Below are positions 1-11,828 of a stretch of DNA of 64,000 nucleotides, in pieces. The DNA is taken from contig NC_060061.1 of NCBI RefSeq assembly GCF_020283565.1, positions 434,001 through 498,000 of the forward strand, given 5' to 3'. The stretch's first letter is position 1. Each line of letters begins with the position of its first letter. The position numbers and the translations under genes are program-made. Source of the DNA: Trifolium pratense (taxonomy: Eukaryota; Streptophyta; Magnoliopsida; Fabales; Fabaceae). The notes beneath the pieces were generated by a model. The model had not been told where the DNA came from. It did not search any database and was given only the letters and a program-made list of their open reading frames with translations.

Positions 1-79
1 TATAACTTTTGGAAATAAAAATATATCTCAAACAGGGTAAGGAATATTGTGAAAGGAATTGGAAGAAAAAAAGTTGGTG

Positions 80-304
80 ATGATGATGATGAAGAAAAGC
101 ATATTGGTTGTGTTTTTTATGATGATGTTTGTGATGTCATCACAACTCTGTTTTGTTCATAGCAGAGTTCTTCAATCCAAGGAGTTTAGAAAAGATGGGG
201 TGACATCTTTTGTTTCTTCTAATAATTCCAACAATGGTGATTCAAAAAGCAGCTTTTCATTCATATTAGCTTCTGGACCAAGCAAAAAAGGCCCTGGACA
301 TTGA
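80..304 (+). CDS. PIP/IDA-like secreted peptide precursor
   Basis: A 74-residue precursor. It opens with four Met and two Lys, followed by a strongly hydrophobic stretch to about residue 26 that reads as a signal peptide. A polar Ser/Asn-rich linker follows, and the protein ends in ILASGPSKKGPGH. The SGPS-x-x-GPGH ending is the hallmark of plant PAMP-induced peptides (PIP), which are secreted, trimmed at the C terminus and perceived by leucine-rich-repeat receptor kinases in immunity and growth. The ATG at 80 is the first in frame after a stop at 50-52; translation from a TTG further up is unlikely. No intron is needed. Family assignment rests on the C-terminal motif and overall architecture; the receptor and role are not visible here. 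Confidence 0.8.
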   Translation: MMMMKKSILVVFFMMMFVMSSQLCFVHSRVLQSKEFRKDGVTSFVSSNNSNNGDSKSSFSFILASGPSKKGPGH

Positions 305-644
305 GTTAAATTCATTTTTTCTTTTGATTATTATTATTTTTTTACATATGGTTTTCTTCTAGGTTATAGAGATTGAATTCTTCCATGGCTATTTTTATTC
401 CATGGAATTGTGAGTGTATTTCATTTGTAGATTGCTTGCTTATCATAAATATATATACATGGTGTGACACACTTGTGAATACAATTATCTTTAATGTCTT
501 CCTCTTTATCATGACTATATATATATAGTCTATATATATATGAACCAATTTAAGTTTCTTACTTCTTCTTATAACCTACTCGGCGCCGTTCAGCAGTGAG
601 TAACCTCCGTCAGAAAATTTGTTGAACTAGTTCGAGTATATTTT

Positions 645-742
645 TTTTTTTGGTTTACAATCAGCTGTGAATCGAACTCAGAACCTATTACATACTACCA
701 AAATTTCTCACCACTAGACCCAACCTAGTGGCTTACTCGTTC
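645..742 (-). repeat. tRNA-like (SINE-like) module
   Basis: On the minus strand an A-box-like stretch (GGTCTAGTGGTGAG) is followed about 35 nt later by a B-box-like stretch (GAGTTCGATTC). This is the layout of a tRNA-derived SINE head. No poly-A tail or target duplication was found, so it is probably an old fragment. Confidence 0.4.
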
Positions 743-1665
743 GAGTATTTAGATAATAGGAAATATTAAAAGCATTTACTATTGTATTATATTTAGATGA
801 TTAAGGATATAATTGAATTGATCAATGTAGATAATTCAAATCCATTGATTTATATGCAAACCATGATCCAAGACAAAGTATGTATACAACTAAGACACAC
901 AGTGATATAGTACTAGATTGAATGTTGGGAGGTAACAGTCAACTAAAATTTGTAAATGAGAATGTTCAAATAGATAAATAGTCACAAAACATGATAAAGT
1001 TAAAATTACAACTATTATATAAAAAATTGGTGTAGCTTCCATTACAGAAAAAGATATTTTCTCAATCACCCCATAAAAGATGCGGTTTTGCAAATACACT
1101 ACAAAACACGCTTTTAGTAGTATATTTTGACAGATCTGAACATATAAGTGACGAATTGAGAAACTGTCAAGAAAAATTGATAAAATTTTGATTTACTATT
1201 AGATAAGTAATTGGGATGTGTATGAGTTGAAGTTAGATAACTAGAGATAGAGTTAGATTAAAACAAAGTTACCATATGTTAAATCATGGGAAAATAGGGT
1301 TTTACCCTTGCAAAATAGGCGAATTTTATATTATCCCTGTAAAATAAAAAGTTGTGATTCCCCTCGTAATATCAAGATTCTTTGTTTTACCCCCCTAAAT
1401 TGACAACTTGAATTTAGAATCTTAATTTTGCTGACATGATAACTATATGTGGCTTTTTTTTACACATGGCTTTTATTTTACTGAGATTAAAAGTTGAAAA
1501 AAGAGTTAGATGTGTTCCTCTTTGTAACTCTTCCCTCTTCCTCTCATGGTCACCGCCGACCATCTCTGCCCAGCACAGCAGCACTGCCTCTCCGTCCGTC
1601 GCAGCGTCCCAAATCGCCTTTCTTTCTCTCTTCTCCGAATATATCATGAGTGAACCACTATTCAT

Positions 1666-1668
<3 letters not shown>

Positions 1669-1703
<35 letters not shown>
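1669..1703. repeat. (TA)n microsatellite
   Basis: About 17 uninterrupted TA units. Likely polymorphic in length between accessions. Confidence 0.95.
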
Positions 1704-1709
<6 letters not shown>

Positions 1710-2736
1710 GGTTCGTTTTTAAGATTGAATATGATAGGAAATTATAGCAGGATATCCATGTAGTGGATCCCAATATGTAAAACATGGTTTGGTGCTATTC
1801 ATTATTATATTTTAGTCCAAATGCATGCGTTCTCAATCTTCAAAGTAATGTGCATAAAGTCGTGCACGTTGAGTTTTGTATGTATTAGCAGCAATTGCAA
1901 TTAGGGAATTAATTGATTCCCTCACACAAGACTAACACATGACACACAAGTCCAGTTTGGACTATCATAAAACCAATCCAAGCATAACCTTTACAATTAA
2001 AAATTAATCATTTTATGAGTTACATTTTTCAGTGAGCAATGTCAAAGAATGTGTCCCAAAGTCACAGACAACATATACAGACCTCTTACAGACAATAACA
2101 TACAAACCTCACCAAACATGCACAATTAAGGTCAAAGGTTAGATACTCTTTGGAAGATAGCTATTGCTACAAAACATTGACTGAGCCTTGTATCTTCCTT
2201 TGAGTCTAGCTTTATTTCACATGGTACACTATATGGTTTTACACTGGCATACACAAACTTCTTAAAGCCAATCCAAGGAAGAGGAAATAGAATGGATTAC
2301 CTCAATTCTAATATTTTGTTAGCTATCAGTATTAAAGAATGGATTACCTCAAGGAAAAATAATTCTATCCACCAAATTACGCCATACCAAATTTTCTACA
2401 TTGTTATAGTGTTATTATTATACTATAACGGGAAGCACATTTAAGTGTGTTTCAAAAGAGATGAACCAACAAACTCAAATACAATTAAAGAAGCTTATTC
2501 AACCATTGGCTCCGCCGACGAACATTGTTTAGTTGCCAATGATGCAACTTTTAACAAGGTATTGTATTTCGGAAATTGATTTTCTCCATTGACATGAGAG
2601 AATAGTGAAATCTAAAACCATTGAATAAAAAGAGATGTAATATAAAACAATTGACATGTGCAATAAGTGGGAGTGAAGGTCGTCTCTTGAAAAGAACTAT
2701 ATTTCTCAACCATCATCAAGAACTAGCGGTCAAGAA

Positions 2737-2870
2737 ACAAAGAGAACAAACCATTGAGCCACAATTGATTTCATAACACAAGCTATAAATACTTCTCATG
2801 CATCTATAGTTTTGGCCCCTTCATAAAATTGTTACAGGTTCCACCCCTTAGTTAAGAGTGTAGGTTAAAG
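2737..2870 (+). repeat. diverged direct repeat, copy 1
   Basis: Starts with ACAAAGAGAACAAACCA and ends with GTGTAGGTTAAAG. It matches 3174-3310 with scattered substitutions and small indels. The two copies are about 300 bp apart. Class unknown; possibly the ends of an old element. Confidence 0.7.
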
Positions 2871-3015
2871 AATGAAGCCGCGTCAAACCACCACTTCACC
2901 TTCTCATCCGACACTAATCGCCCGAAAGTATATTAGTGGCATCAATTTTAGCAGTTTTGGTGGGCAGACGGATCTTGTCCACACCTAATGGGAACAATAG
3001 CACAAGATACAATCT

Positions 3016-3080
3016 TTAGCACAATGGTTGAGCAATGTGCTGGTCCTACAACACTCAGATTCAAAACCCAGTCAAGCTAT
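3016..3080 (+). repeat. tRNA-like (SINE-like) module
   Basis: An A-box-like TAGCACAATGGTTGAG is followed by a B-box-like GATTCAAAACCC. It lies between the two diverged direct repeats. No tail or target duplication is clear. Confidence 0.35.
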
Positions 3081-3173
3081 ATGCAATCGCTTTATTTTTC
3101 CTCATGCAAGGATAGTAAATGCCACATGATGTAAAAGAAAAATAAATGACTTGCACGGTGTTCTTCCAGTGAA

Positions 3174-3310
3174 AACAAAGAGAACAAACCACTGGGCCAC
3201 CATCGATTTCATAACACACAGGTTATAAATAATTCTCGTGTATGTATAGTTTTGGCGCCTTAATAAAATTGTTACAAGCTCCACCACTATAGTTAAGAAT
3301 GTAGGTTAAA
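3174..3310 (+). repeat. diverged direct repeat, copy 2
   Basis: Partner of 2737-2870; shares the same start and end motifs. Confidence 0.7.
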
Positions 3311-4892
3311 AATCTTATTAAAAAAAAAAAGAAAGAAAAATAGTCTAGGTTAAAGATAAGAATCATATGATTTTACAATAGAGGCCAGCAGAATGGAACC
3401 AAAAATGTTAGACCTCTTCTCTTTTGGTTCATAAAATTTCTAAGACTTAACTGTACAAAATCAAGTAATATAAGACAACAAATCAAACAATGGCTTATAC
3501 GCTATGAAGTTCAGAGTCGGGCAAAAAAATAGATTAAGGCATTACTTGCCTGCAGACAACTGTGTTACTCCTCATGACTAAGTGATGATACACATTCTAG
3601 TATTTCAAGATTCTCATTGTATACATGATGTGCAATGTGCATTTAATAATAAAAATACTCAAATTAGGATGAATATCCATTACAGTTAAATTTATACTTT
3701 TTACTAAATGTATAGGTTCATGATCCAATCTCTAGTAGGCAATCAATTAGTATGACCACAAGTAGTACATATCATAACAAATTTAGACTAACAAGGAAAC
3801 CTGGTAATATAGAACTCTTGCTGTAGAAGGGCGAGAAAATAATCAGAACCATTGCAGATATATTGAGGATATCGCCTTTACCTTGCATTTGCAAGAGGCT
3901 GATTCCAACTCAAAACCAACAACACCAACCATTGCAACAAGACTCCCATTTCATATAAATTTGTGATTAACACTACAACTTCCTAAAAGATCATTAGAAT
4001 ATTGGATGCCTTCTCAAGCACCGACTACAAAAGGCTATTATAAACAGGTGTTTCCAAGTACTGTTCATTAGATTAGTGAAGCATCGTCACTTATAAGGTT
4101 GAAGGCCACTTCATTTCTAGGATTAGATCAGATCTATTGTAGCCTCTTCAGAATGTCATCTGAGAGAATGAAACTGACTCGTCCTATTTCCACATTTCAA
4201 TTAAAACACTTGACCTACCTCACACCACATTTCAGTTAAAACATTCGATTTATCTCACAGATGTTATGAAGTAATCAGTCTGAAACAAAAGAATATAGAA
4301 CACGAACCCGCAGTACCAACTTTCAAATAATTTATTTCCCGCTAGGTTTAGAGTAATTGTGATAGATTAGGATAGTTTTCATTAGATCATGGCTTCATAA
4401 CTCATTGTCACCATTATACCCAAAAACAATTGCACAAAGTGTAAACTATAAATACTCATCTATATTCTCCTGTTGCATATTGTATATGTAAATCACCTCC
4501 TATGACAGAGAGCACCAAATTGCATAATAGAAGAGAACATATATCATCACTTCATTTAATACAAAAAATTATCATGGCAACCAAGTTAATATCATCACAA
4601 CCTAGTTCCAACAAATTGCAGGCATAGAAAATTTGTGAAGTGAAACTCTAATGAGATTTCAGAAAATGCAATCCCTAGACACTCTGTATTCCAATTCCAT
4701 GAGAATGAAAATGAACAAAACACAAATTAACGCAAATTAAAACAAACCGATAATTCCAATTCCAAATTTCTTCTAATAATATGTGATATGGATTGATGAC
4801 ATGACATAACTCAAGAAATGAACAAAGTTCCACTGATAAAATATAAATCCAACAACATTCATACTATAATCGATGATAATCGACGTCGATTA

Positions 4893-5390
4893 TCAGGCAT
4901 CAGTCTCGATCTTGCCAGTATCAGAAGCATCATCTCCGGTTGGGGAAGAAGAAGGAGGATCATCAGCAGGAGGAGCCTCAGCAGCATCATGATCAACAGC
5001 ATTGGAACCAGTTGAAGTAGGTCTAGCCTTTACGGTTTCAAGCATCCTCTTACTGATTTCCTTAGAGTAAACCTGGAGAATATCAATACCATCGCCGCCG
5101 TCAGGAGCGGCGGAATCACCGGCGATAGAGTAAGCCTCGCTCTCGATCTGGCGAGCGGAAGTTGCGGCCTCTTCAGGGAGCAATGTACCGTATCGTTTGG
5201 AAAGGACGGAAGGAGTGGTTAGGGTTTCGATTAAGCGATTGATGACGGCGTCGCGGGTGCGTTGAGTGGGTGGCCATATGCTGAATCCGGCGGAGTTGAG
5301 TTTGGTTTGGGCGCCGTTTTGTTGTGGTGGTGGAGCGGAGCTTGAGTCTTGGTCGGAGGTGGTTACGGTTGTGATTTCTGAGTCGGACAT
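4893..5390 (-). CDS. WPP-domain protein (MFP1 attachment factor 1-like)
   Basis: A single-exon protein of 165 residues. An acidic, Ser/Pro/Gln-rich N terminus (to about residue 33) leads into a WPP domain at about 36-95: GFSIWPPTQRTRDAVINRL, then LIETLTTPSVLSKRYG, then EAATSARQIESEAYSIA. A low-complexity acidic tail follows. The Trp-Pro-Pro motif is at about residues 39-41. In Arabidopsis, WPP1/WPP2 and MAF1 are small plant-specific proteins of the nuclear envelope and Golgi; the WPP domain is the same one that anchors plant RanGAP at the nuclear rim. Length and layout fit MAF1/WPP rather than RanGAP, which continues into leucine-rich repeats. The ATG at 5388-5390 opens the frame just before the acidic leader. 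The gene looks intact. Confidence 0.9.
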   Translation of the reverse strand: MSDSEITTVTTSDQDSSSAPPPQQNGAQTKLNSAGFSIWPPTQRTRDAVINRLIETLTTPSVLSKRYGTLLPEEAATSARQIESEAYSIAGDSAAPDGGDGIDILQVYSKEISKRMLETVKARPTSTGSNAVDHDAAEAPPADDPPSSSPTGDDASDTGKIETDA

Positions 5391-5774
5391 TTTTGGAGAT
5401 GAGCGTTTTTGTTTTTGGAAGAGAATAGAGTGTTGCGGTGGCTAATTTTAAGGCTTTCTAGGGCCAGCAAAAGGACGGGTACTTACGAATTTATTGGGGT
5501 GTGTTGTAAAAATTCAAAATTATGGTAAGTATAATTTGAAGTTTATTTTGATAATTTTTCTTTGTTCCCCAACTTCACTTTTGCAATTTTATTTTGATAA
5601 TGTCTCGTAATTTTATAGTAAAAACTATAATTTTGTGATTTTTTTTTTTTTTTTATAATTTTGTGAATTGGTTTGTAAGGGTGTTGCCTCTTAAGTTATT
5701 AGGTGTTTAATTTCTGATATTTTTTTTTAATGCATGGAAAGAATTTGATGGGAAGTAGAAGAATTTATTTCGTA
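5391..5774. other. 5' region of the WPP gene and spacer
   Basis: Upstream of the WPP gene, ending at the LTR element. AT-rich, with a poly-T run near 5639-5654. No promoter element could be assigned with confidence. Confidence 0.5.
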
Positions 5775-6059
5775 TGTTAGAATAGAAAATATTATAATAT
5801 TATTTGTTGAGAAAATATTTCGATTTGGTTTGTTTATTCTTAGCCCTATAATAAAGGGATTTAGTTTAGATTTAAATTTATTCACTTGGTTATAAATACC
5901 AAGGTAGTATCATACTATTTGATTAATGTAAATAATGTAAATATTATAATTAGGGTTATTGCCATCATCATCAATAATATTTTATTATCATCAATAATAT
6001 TTTATTGTTCCTTATTATTTTCTCCTATTCTTTCACCTAAATTTCCCCAAATTTCAACA
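5775..6059 (+). repeat. left (5') LTR of TRIM-like element
   Basis: 285 bp, starts TGTTAGAATAG and ends TTCAACA. Followed directly by the tRNA-iMet primer-binding site. Confidence 0.93.
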
Positions 6060-6227
6060 TGGTATCAGAGCCATGGTATCCACCTTGAAACATAATTCCG
6101 CTGCAATTTTCCCCGAGATTTAACTCTCGATTATTCTTCGTTTTACTTACCTTTTTATTCATATATGCTTTACTTAACCTTTTTTTCATATAAACCCTAG
6201 CCGTCATTGAAATTTTTTTTTATTTTG

Positions 6228-6612
6228 TTACCCGTTTGTGATTCTTTAATCCGCGGGTCCCCATTACCTTTGATCCCGTTACCCGTTTGTGATTCTTTAA
6301 TCCGCGGGTCCTGTTACCTTTAATCCTTTACCCGTTTGTGATTTTTTAATCCGCGGGTCCTGTTACCTTTAATCCCGTTACCTGTTACCTTTAATCTTGT
6401 TACCTGTTTGTGATTCTTTAATCTGCGGGTCCTGTTACCTTTAATCTTGTTACCCGTTTGTGATTTTTTAATCCGCGGGTCCCGTTACCTTTAATCCCGT
6501 TACCCGTTTGTGATTCTTTAATCCGCGGGTCCCGTTACCTTTAACCACAGTTACCCGTTTGTGATTCTTTAATCAGCGGGCCCCCATTTGTGATATTTCA
6601 ATCCGCGGGTAT
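6228..6612 (+). repeat. ~50-bp tandem repeat inside the TRIM-like element
   Basis: About seven units built on CCCGTTTGTGATTCTTTAAT, then CCGCGGGTCC, then GTTACCTTTAATCC. Units vary in length; one has an extra GTTACCT block. It fills more than half of the internal domain. Confidence 0.9.
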
Positions 6613-6769
6613 TTTTACTTAATTTGATATGGATTCATCTCTTCAGCCGCTCCTCTACTGCTTCTTTGGTTGCTGCTCTTCGTTGGCTTGCTATCAATGG
6701 ATTTAATTTATTTTCAGGGTTAAATTTGTAACAAGCTTAAAGCTTAGTAAGCTTTAGCTTGAGGGGGAG

Positions 6770-7054
6770 TGTTAGAATAGAAAATATTATAATATTATTT
6801 GTTGAGAAAATATCTCGATTTGGTTTGTTTATTCTTAGCCCTATAATAAAGGGATTTAGTTTAGATTTAAATTTATTCACTTGGTTATAAATACCAAGGT
6901 AGTATCATACTATTTGATTAATGTAAATAATGTAAATATTGTAATTAGGGTTATTGTCATCATCATCAATAATATTTTATTATCATCAATAATATTTTAT
7001 TGTTCCTTATTATTTTCTCCTATTCTTTCACCTAAATTTCCCCAAATTTCAACA
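6770..7054 (+). repeat. right (3') LTR of TRIM-like element
   Basis: 285 bp, three differences by eye from the left LTR. Preceded by the purine tract and followed by the target copy TCGTA. Confidence 0.93.
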
Positions 7055-7059
7055 TCGTA

Positions 7060-8574
7060 TATTTAGGATGAGGCCCAGTTCAAGGTAAAGAAGACCTTAA
7101 AGCTCAAAAGATGCTTACAAATGTATTTACATTTACCTCCCTCCAAAAACACCGGTGAGGCTCAAACCTAATACCTTAAATTCAAGACATGTTTTTTTAT
7201 CACTAGACCAAACATTTGGAGTTAGTTACTTTTTAGATTTATTGAATAATAATAGATTTTGTCTTATAAATCTGATTCATTCACTATTCAATGAATCTTA
7301 AAAGTGAATTTTTACTGTCCATCAAGGCTTCTCAGCTGTTTCGAAAGCCATTTGCCGAAACAAAAGAAAAACAACCCCAAACAAAAGTCGACTTTGATCA
7401 AAATAAGATGAACTTATATTTTGAAATTAGTTCAACCGCTAAATATATTATATACTAAAAATTCAACCAAACTAACTTAACCTTATCACCTATAATATCA
7501 TTCGTCACCTATAGTATTAATTCATCACTTATCAGCTATTTTTTACTATTATCACTAACCAAAAATTCTGTAACAAGAATTGAGATTTTGGTGGCAACAA
7601 AGGTATTAAAAATAAAAACTAAAACTTGGTAACCCAACGGTACCATCTGCATTCGGCCTATAACACATTAACACATAACAAGGTTACAAGGCCATTCAAT
7701 TTTACGTAACCCTCCATCTCACCAGTAACACTGATATTTCTGTCAAATATTTGAGGAGTAGTAGGCGTATCTGATAACTACATTTTACATTGATGCTGAT
7801 TGAACAACACAATACAACTACCATCCATTTATACTCAATTGCTACTGCCAATAGCAATATTACTGCTCTACTACATTTTCCTCTCCTTTCCACGTACCTC
7901 AATAAAAGAGATAAAAGGAGGAATAAGATATCTTAAAATTAATAGAAGAGACAATAAACTAAGATAAAGATATAGGGGTTTTAACTCGAGGAAAAGTATT
8001 CCATTCTTCCTTGAAAAAATAATAACCATGTACTATATCATAATGTCCCTTACATTGTTTACCCTTGATGCAATTTTACTTCAACCATACAAATCAAAAA
8101 CATTAAAGCAAGACTATAAGTCCAAGTAATAAATGTAGTATACCCAGATTATGCAAGTGACCAAACATATGAATTAGTTAATCATGGACAACATCCCAGG
8201 AGCATGCATAGGTTGTACTAACAAGTGACAACTACTTGATCACAAAGGGCCATCAGTAATTTAGTAGTACAACCAATCATCAAAAGTTAGCAGGCAGTCA
8301 GCATCAGTAGTTGGATTATCATATATGCCAAGATCCAGCAGCAAATGCCCATCAAATAATTTATGAATAAGTTAATTAAGTTGATTTCTAAAAGCTATAC
8401 ATAACCCCAAACAAATGAAATTAATACCACCTAGTGTGTTGAGAATAATTATTCCCTTCATTGCTACTTGTGTAGAAGAAACTAATTCTCTTCATTGCTT
8501 CATACTAACCCACCATGAAAAGTACTTAATATTTGTAAGCCATCAAACTCATTCATCAAGTTATACACACTGTA
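7060..8574. other. 3' flank of cyclin gene A, no gene
   Basis: No coding region. A tRNA-like module lies at 7137-7215 on the minus strand (TGGTCTAGTGATAA, then GGTTTGAGCCTC). From about 7650 to 8574 the sequence is homologous to the flanks downstream of gene B (about 20290-21087), of the 19.3-kb relic (about 18700-19257) and of gene C (about 25810-26244). A recurrent marker is the 'TTAGCAGGCAGTCAGCAT' stretch near 8287, 18973 and, diverged, 20927 and 25993. This shows that the duplicated unit included downstream DNA. Confidence 0.7.
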
Positions 8575-10638
8575 TCACTCTTCAAAGTAATTACTTGGCA
8601 CCTCTGGCGGAGAAGGTAGGTTTGCCACATATTCGAACTGTTCCAGACAATAATTTCAAATCAATATCAACTTGCAATAATAAGAATTAACTATAACAAA
8701 TGAAATGTTAGAAGTTAAAACAAACACCTTCTGCTGCTTGTATTTCTCCCTAACAGCTTTTAAGGATGCTTCCCTTCTTGACAAATACAAGTCATGTAAC
8801 ATTGTAACACATTCTTCCAAATCAGCTGATTCATATCCCGAGCATTCACACAGCAATGAAGTCTGATAGATTCTCATCATTTAGTATGTTCAAATATAAT
8901 TCTTTTATAGAATCAAATAGATTAAAGTCCATAAAATCAAATATTTACCCAAGGATGTACTCCAGGTTGGTTGATAAATCTAGCAAGAAATATAACGGAT
9001 GCAGCCACAACAGAAGGCAAGAATTTTATACACTCATAGTCCAACAAGCTTAAATCAGCGAGATAGTTGCACAGATATTCAAACTGCAAATTAGAAGTCT
9101 GCAATTAAAAAACCAAACAACAATTAGTAAGCACAACAAAAACCTTTGAAATCACCAAATAATAACAAAAGAACAGTTCAACTTACCTTTGGATTCTCAG
9201 AAGCAATCCCTACAAACCTCCTGAAACACAGCGATTACACATAAACATGATTGATCAGTCCAATTAACTTCGTTTCAGTAAGGCGGCTATAGGCATTCAA
9301 ATTTACAATTTAAAAAATTCCTTACTTCAGAAATGTGCTAACATTAGGGCTGCCCATTTCAAAATTTAGAGACTTGAGTATGTCGGCTTCCATCTTTAAA
9401 ACCTGCAGTAACAACAACTAAATTGAGAAACAAAGCAACATATGATAAAAAATGAGATCAACTAATTGAAACAAAAATAAAATTTGATACAAGAGGAAAG
9501 AATCAGATATTTACCTCTGCCAGGTCATAGGTGTTATCAGTAATTTTGCAGAAATCTACAGCCTCTGGTGGGGTGATTTCTTCATACTTTCTACAAATTC
9601 AAAAGTAATTGAGATGTTATGCTTAAGCAAAGTAACAGAACATTTGTAAAAATCAATAAGGCTTATACAGTAGCTTCATACATGTTCATAAAATGTTAAT
9701 TTCAATCAGACTTTCATAATAATTTATGAAGAAAAAAAAAAAACTTACAACTTATACAATAGCTTATATATAAACATCTAAGATAAACATGTATTCAATA
9801 CATAATCTCATTCAAGAAGTTTAAGGCATATTTACCATACAAGTAGTAGGAAGTTACATCATAAATCACTACTTAATATCAACATAAGTTTTGATGAGAC
9901 AAATATTATAGGGGGTCAAAATTCAAAGAATTACAAAATAGGAGGGTTCAAATTCCGGATTTTAAAATAGGGGGTAAAACTGCATTTAAGCCAATCAATA
10001 AACAGTTGAGATCTTACGATGCAATGAGCATGGAAGAAACACCAAGCAACTGAAGTTTGGATCTGTTGACACTGTTAAGAGATAGGAACCTATCAATGTA
10101 CGAAACCGAGAGATGAAGGGTTTCGGGGAGAAGCTTGTATTCGTCAGCAACCTCAACTAACCAATCAACCAATGTCCCCCTCATGTTTGAAGTAATGTCT
10201 GTTTGAACATTCTCCATATAACCAACCATTGGCCTTCTCTTTTTCTGCATCTGAGATACAAACAACACAGAAAGTTAAACACCAAGAAATTATAAATGAA
10301 ATAACACATTGATTTAAGCAATAAGAATAATAATTTAACATGGAAAAGCTGCATTACCTCCATTGTGCAAAGATAATCGACAATGTCGGATACATAAGGC
10401 TCATCAATCTGTTCATTGGAACGTATCGGATTGTTGTTTCTTGAAACTGGCTTATCCAAATTGGAATCAATTGAAGGTAGATTAGGGTTTCTCCTCACTT
10501 GGAGTTTCTGTTTGGGTTGAAATTGGGGGAAACTGAGATCGGGAATTTCACCCAAAACAACCCTCTGCCTTTTGAGAACAATGACAGATGGTGGTTGTTG
10601 AGCGGTGTTTGCTCTTTTCTTTGAGGCACTAGTCTCCA

Positions 10639-10639
<1 letters not shown>
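8575..10639 (-). CDS. A3-type cyclin, copy A (349 aa)
   Basis: Eight coding exons (plus-strand coordinates): 10358-10639, 10018-10250, 9515-9590, 9326-9402, 9187-9220, 8949-9098, 8728-8862, 8575-8637. All introns are GT-AG and phases agree, giving 349 residues. The product is a regulatory subunit that activates CDKA-type kinases in S phase (family knowledge). N terminus: destruction-box-like RVVLGEIPD at 26-34, for APC/C-dependent turnover. Cyclin box: [12 protein letters not shown] at about 117-128, LIASKYEEI with the CDK-contacting Lys at about 173, and VLKMEADIL with the matching Glu. The C-terminal cyclin fold ends PSNYFEE. Exon 5 is a 34-nt micro-exon. Exon 2 has two possible in-frame acceptors 6 nt apart (10250 or 10244). 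Ile is replaced by Thr in the MRGTL docking patch. The gene looks intact. Confidence 0.93.
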
Positions 10640-10670
<31 letters not shown>

Positions 10671-10870
10671 AAGTGAAGCGTTGTTCTGAAGCACTAAAGG
10701 AAAAAGATGAAAGATTAGGGTTTCACAATGGGTGAGGAATAGATTGTTTTTTTTTATACTGAAACAGAAAAAGGTATGTTTCAAAAAAAAGAAGAGGAAA
10801 ACGAAAACGGCGATTGTTTTGGATTTAAAAATTGAGATTTGAATGTGGCGGTAAATCGCGCGTCATAATT
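10640..10870 (-). promoter_or_regulatory. upstream region of cyclin A with telo-box
   Basis: On the gene strand a telo-box AAACCCTAA lies at 10715-10723 (plus strand TTAGGGTTT), about 80 nt before the ATG. GC-rich patches further up (GGCGATT near 10810, GGCGGTAAATCGCGCG near 10850) resemble E2F-type cell-cycle sites but none is an exact TTTSSCGC. The telo-box is known in promoters of dividing-cell genes; function here is inferred. Confidence 0.5.
10641..10670. repeat. (TC)n(TG)n compound microsatellite in the 5' UTR of cyclin A
   Basis: A TC run joined to a TG run directly upstream of the cyclin A start codon. On the gene strand the ATG emerges from a GAGAGA tract. Copies B and C have only a short remnant here. 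Confidence 0.85.
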
Positions 10871-11288
10871 TTAAAATTAAATTTTTTTTTTTTATTTTTT
10901 TTGGTACAAGACGGTAGTAAACTTGTGAGTTGAGGTGTGGAACGAAAACTTCAAAACATAGGGTAGTCCTAATTTAAATATTTGTTTTATTATTCAAAAA
11001 AAAATTGTTTTTAAAATATAAATGAAATTAGTTTTGTTTTCCTTTTTTTGTTTTACAATGAAGCCAATAATATCGAATCTAAGACCTCAACATAACATAT
11101 TAATAAAATTTCTCAACACTTATAAGGTTTAAAAACTACTTTAAGAATAAATTTGAAAGTAGAAACTTCAAACAAGGTGTTTGATTTTTTTTTTTCAACT
11201 TAAATATCACTTTTAAGTTAAAGTTGTTTGGTAAAATACTTTTATAAAAGTTTTGATATTTTAATACAAATTTATCATAAATATCATG
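10871..11288. other. AT-rich spacer, no gene
   Basis: AT-rich with homopolymer runs. A degenerate tRNA-like stretch may lie at 11045-11115 on the minus strand. Ends at the target duplication of the next LTR element. Confidence 0.5.
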
Positions 11289-11293
11289 CTTAT

Positions 11294-11828
11294 TGTTCTG
11301 GTAAAAACTCAAAGGGGGTTGTATTATTGACTAAATGGTGTGATTACACTTGGTTCAATCCCAACAACCCTGGGAGTTTTATAAGTCAGAAGTCGATCAG
11401 AACATAGGGGTTTGTATTATTCAAGATTGATAACTGATACAAGTATGTCAGAGAAGAAATTGATTCTCTTTACAAGAATGAAAATATGGTGGTTTCTCAT
11501 GATGAGAGTGAGTCTATGTAGAATCAGTGAAAAAGTTCTCCCCTTCTTCTCTTGAAACAGACCCTATTTATAGGCAAAAAATCTCCTCTTGTTGCTTGAT
11601 AACCGCCTTGCTTGGAGAGGAATTCATGGGTAGTGGGCGGTTTCTTTTCCTTCTTCTCCAAGCTTCTTCCTTCTTCTTCAAGTTTCTTCCTTCTTCTCCA
11701 AGTCATGTTGGATCATGCTTATCATGTGTTTTTCATGGTTGTTTTCACGCTTCTCCTTTAGATGCTCCCATTGGGCTTTTTTCGTATTGGGCCTTAATAA
11801 ATCACTCCCTGGTCCATGGCCCGGTACA
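11294..11828 (-). repeat. 3' LTR of the LARD-like element
   Basis: 535 bp, near identical to 15293-15827. Open frames inside it (for example 11527-11991) are chance frames repeated in both LTRs. Confidence 0.93.

Larger units (their letters stand above)
305..4892. other. gene-poor intergenic region
   Basis: No convincing gene is seen in 4.6 kb. The region holds a (TA)n microsatellite, two tRNA-like modules and a diverged direct repeat, each listed separately. At 1264-1400 there is a run of 'gggtttta/taccccc' patches typical of old transposon debris. Open frames at 1414-1785 on both strands overlap the microsatellite and show no domain. Confidence 0.6.
5775..7054 (+). mobile_element. TRIM-like non-autonomous LTR retrotransposon
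   Basis: Two 285-bp LTRs (TG...CA) enclose a 710-bp internal region. The target duplication TCGTA is at 5770-5774 and 7055-7059. The primer-binding site TGGTATCAGAGC directly abuts the left LTR (6060-6071) and matches the 3' end of initiator tRNA-Met. A purine tract GAGGGGGAG (6761-6769) precedes the right LTR. There is no gag or pol frame; most of the interior is a ~50-bp tandem repeat. Size and structure fit a TRIM, probably copia-mobilised to judge by the primer site and purine tract. The LTRs show three differences by eye, so the insertion is fairly recent. Confidence 0.92.

Noticed and set aside
1414..1785. 123-codon and 103-codon frames on opposite strands
   Set aside because: Both read through the (TA)n microsatellite as Ile-Tyr repeats and have no recognisable domain.
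6060..6769. Possible coding region between the TRIM LTRs
   Set aside because: All frames are interrupted; the sequence is mainly tandem repeat.
8415..9053. Plus-strand frames over cyclin A
   Set aside because: Shadows of cyclin exons and introns.
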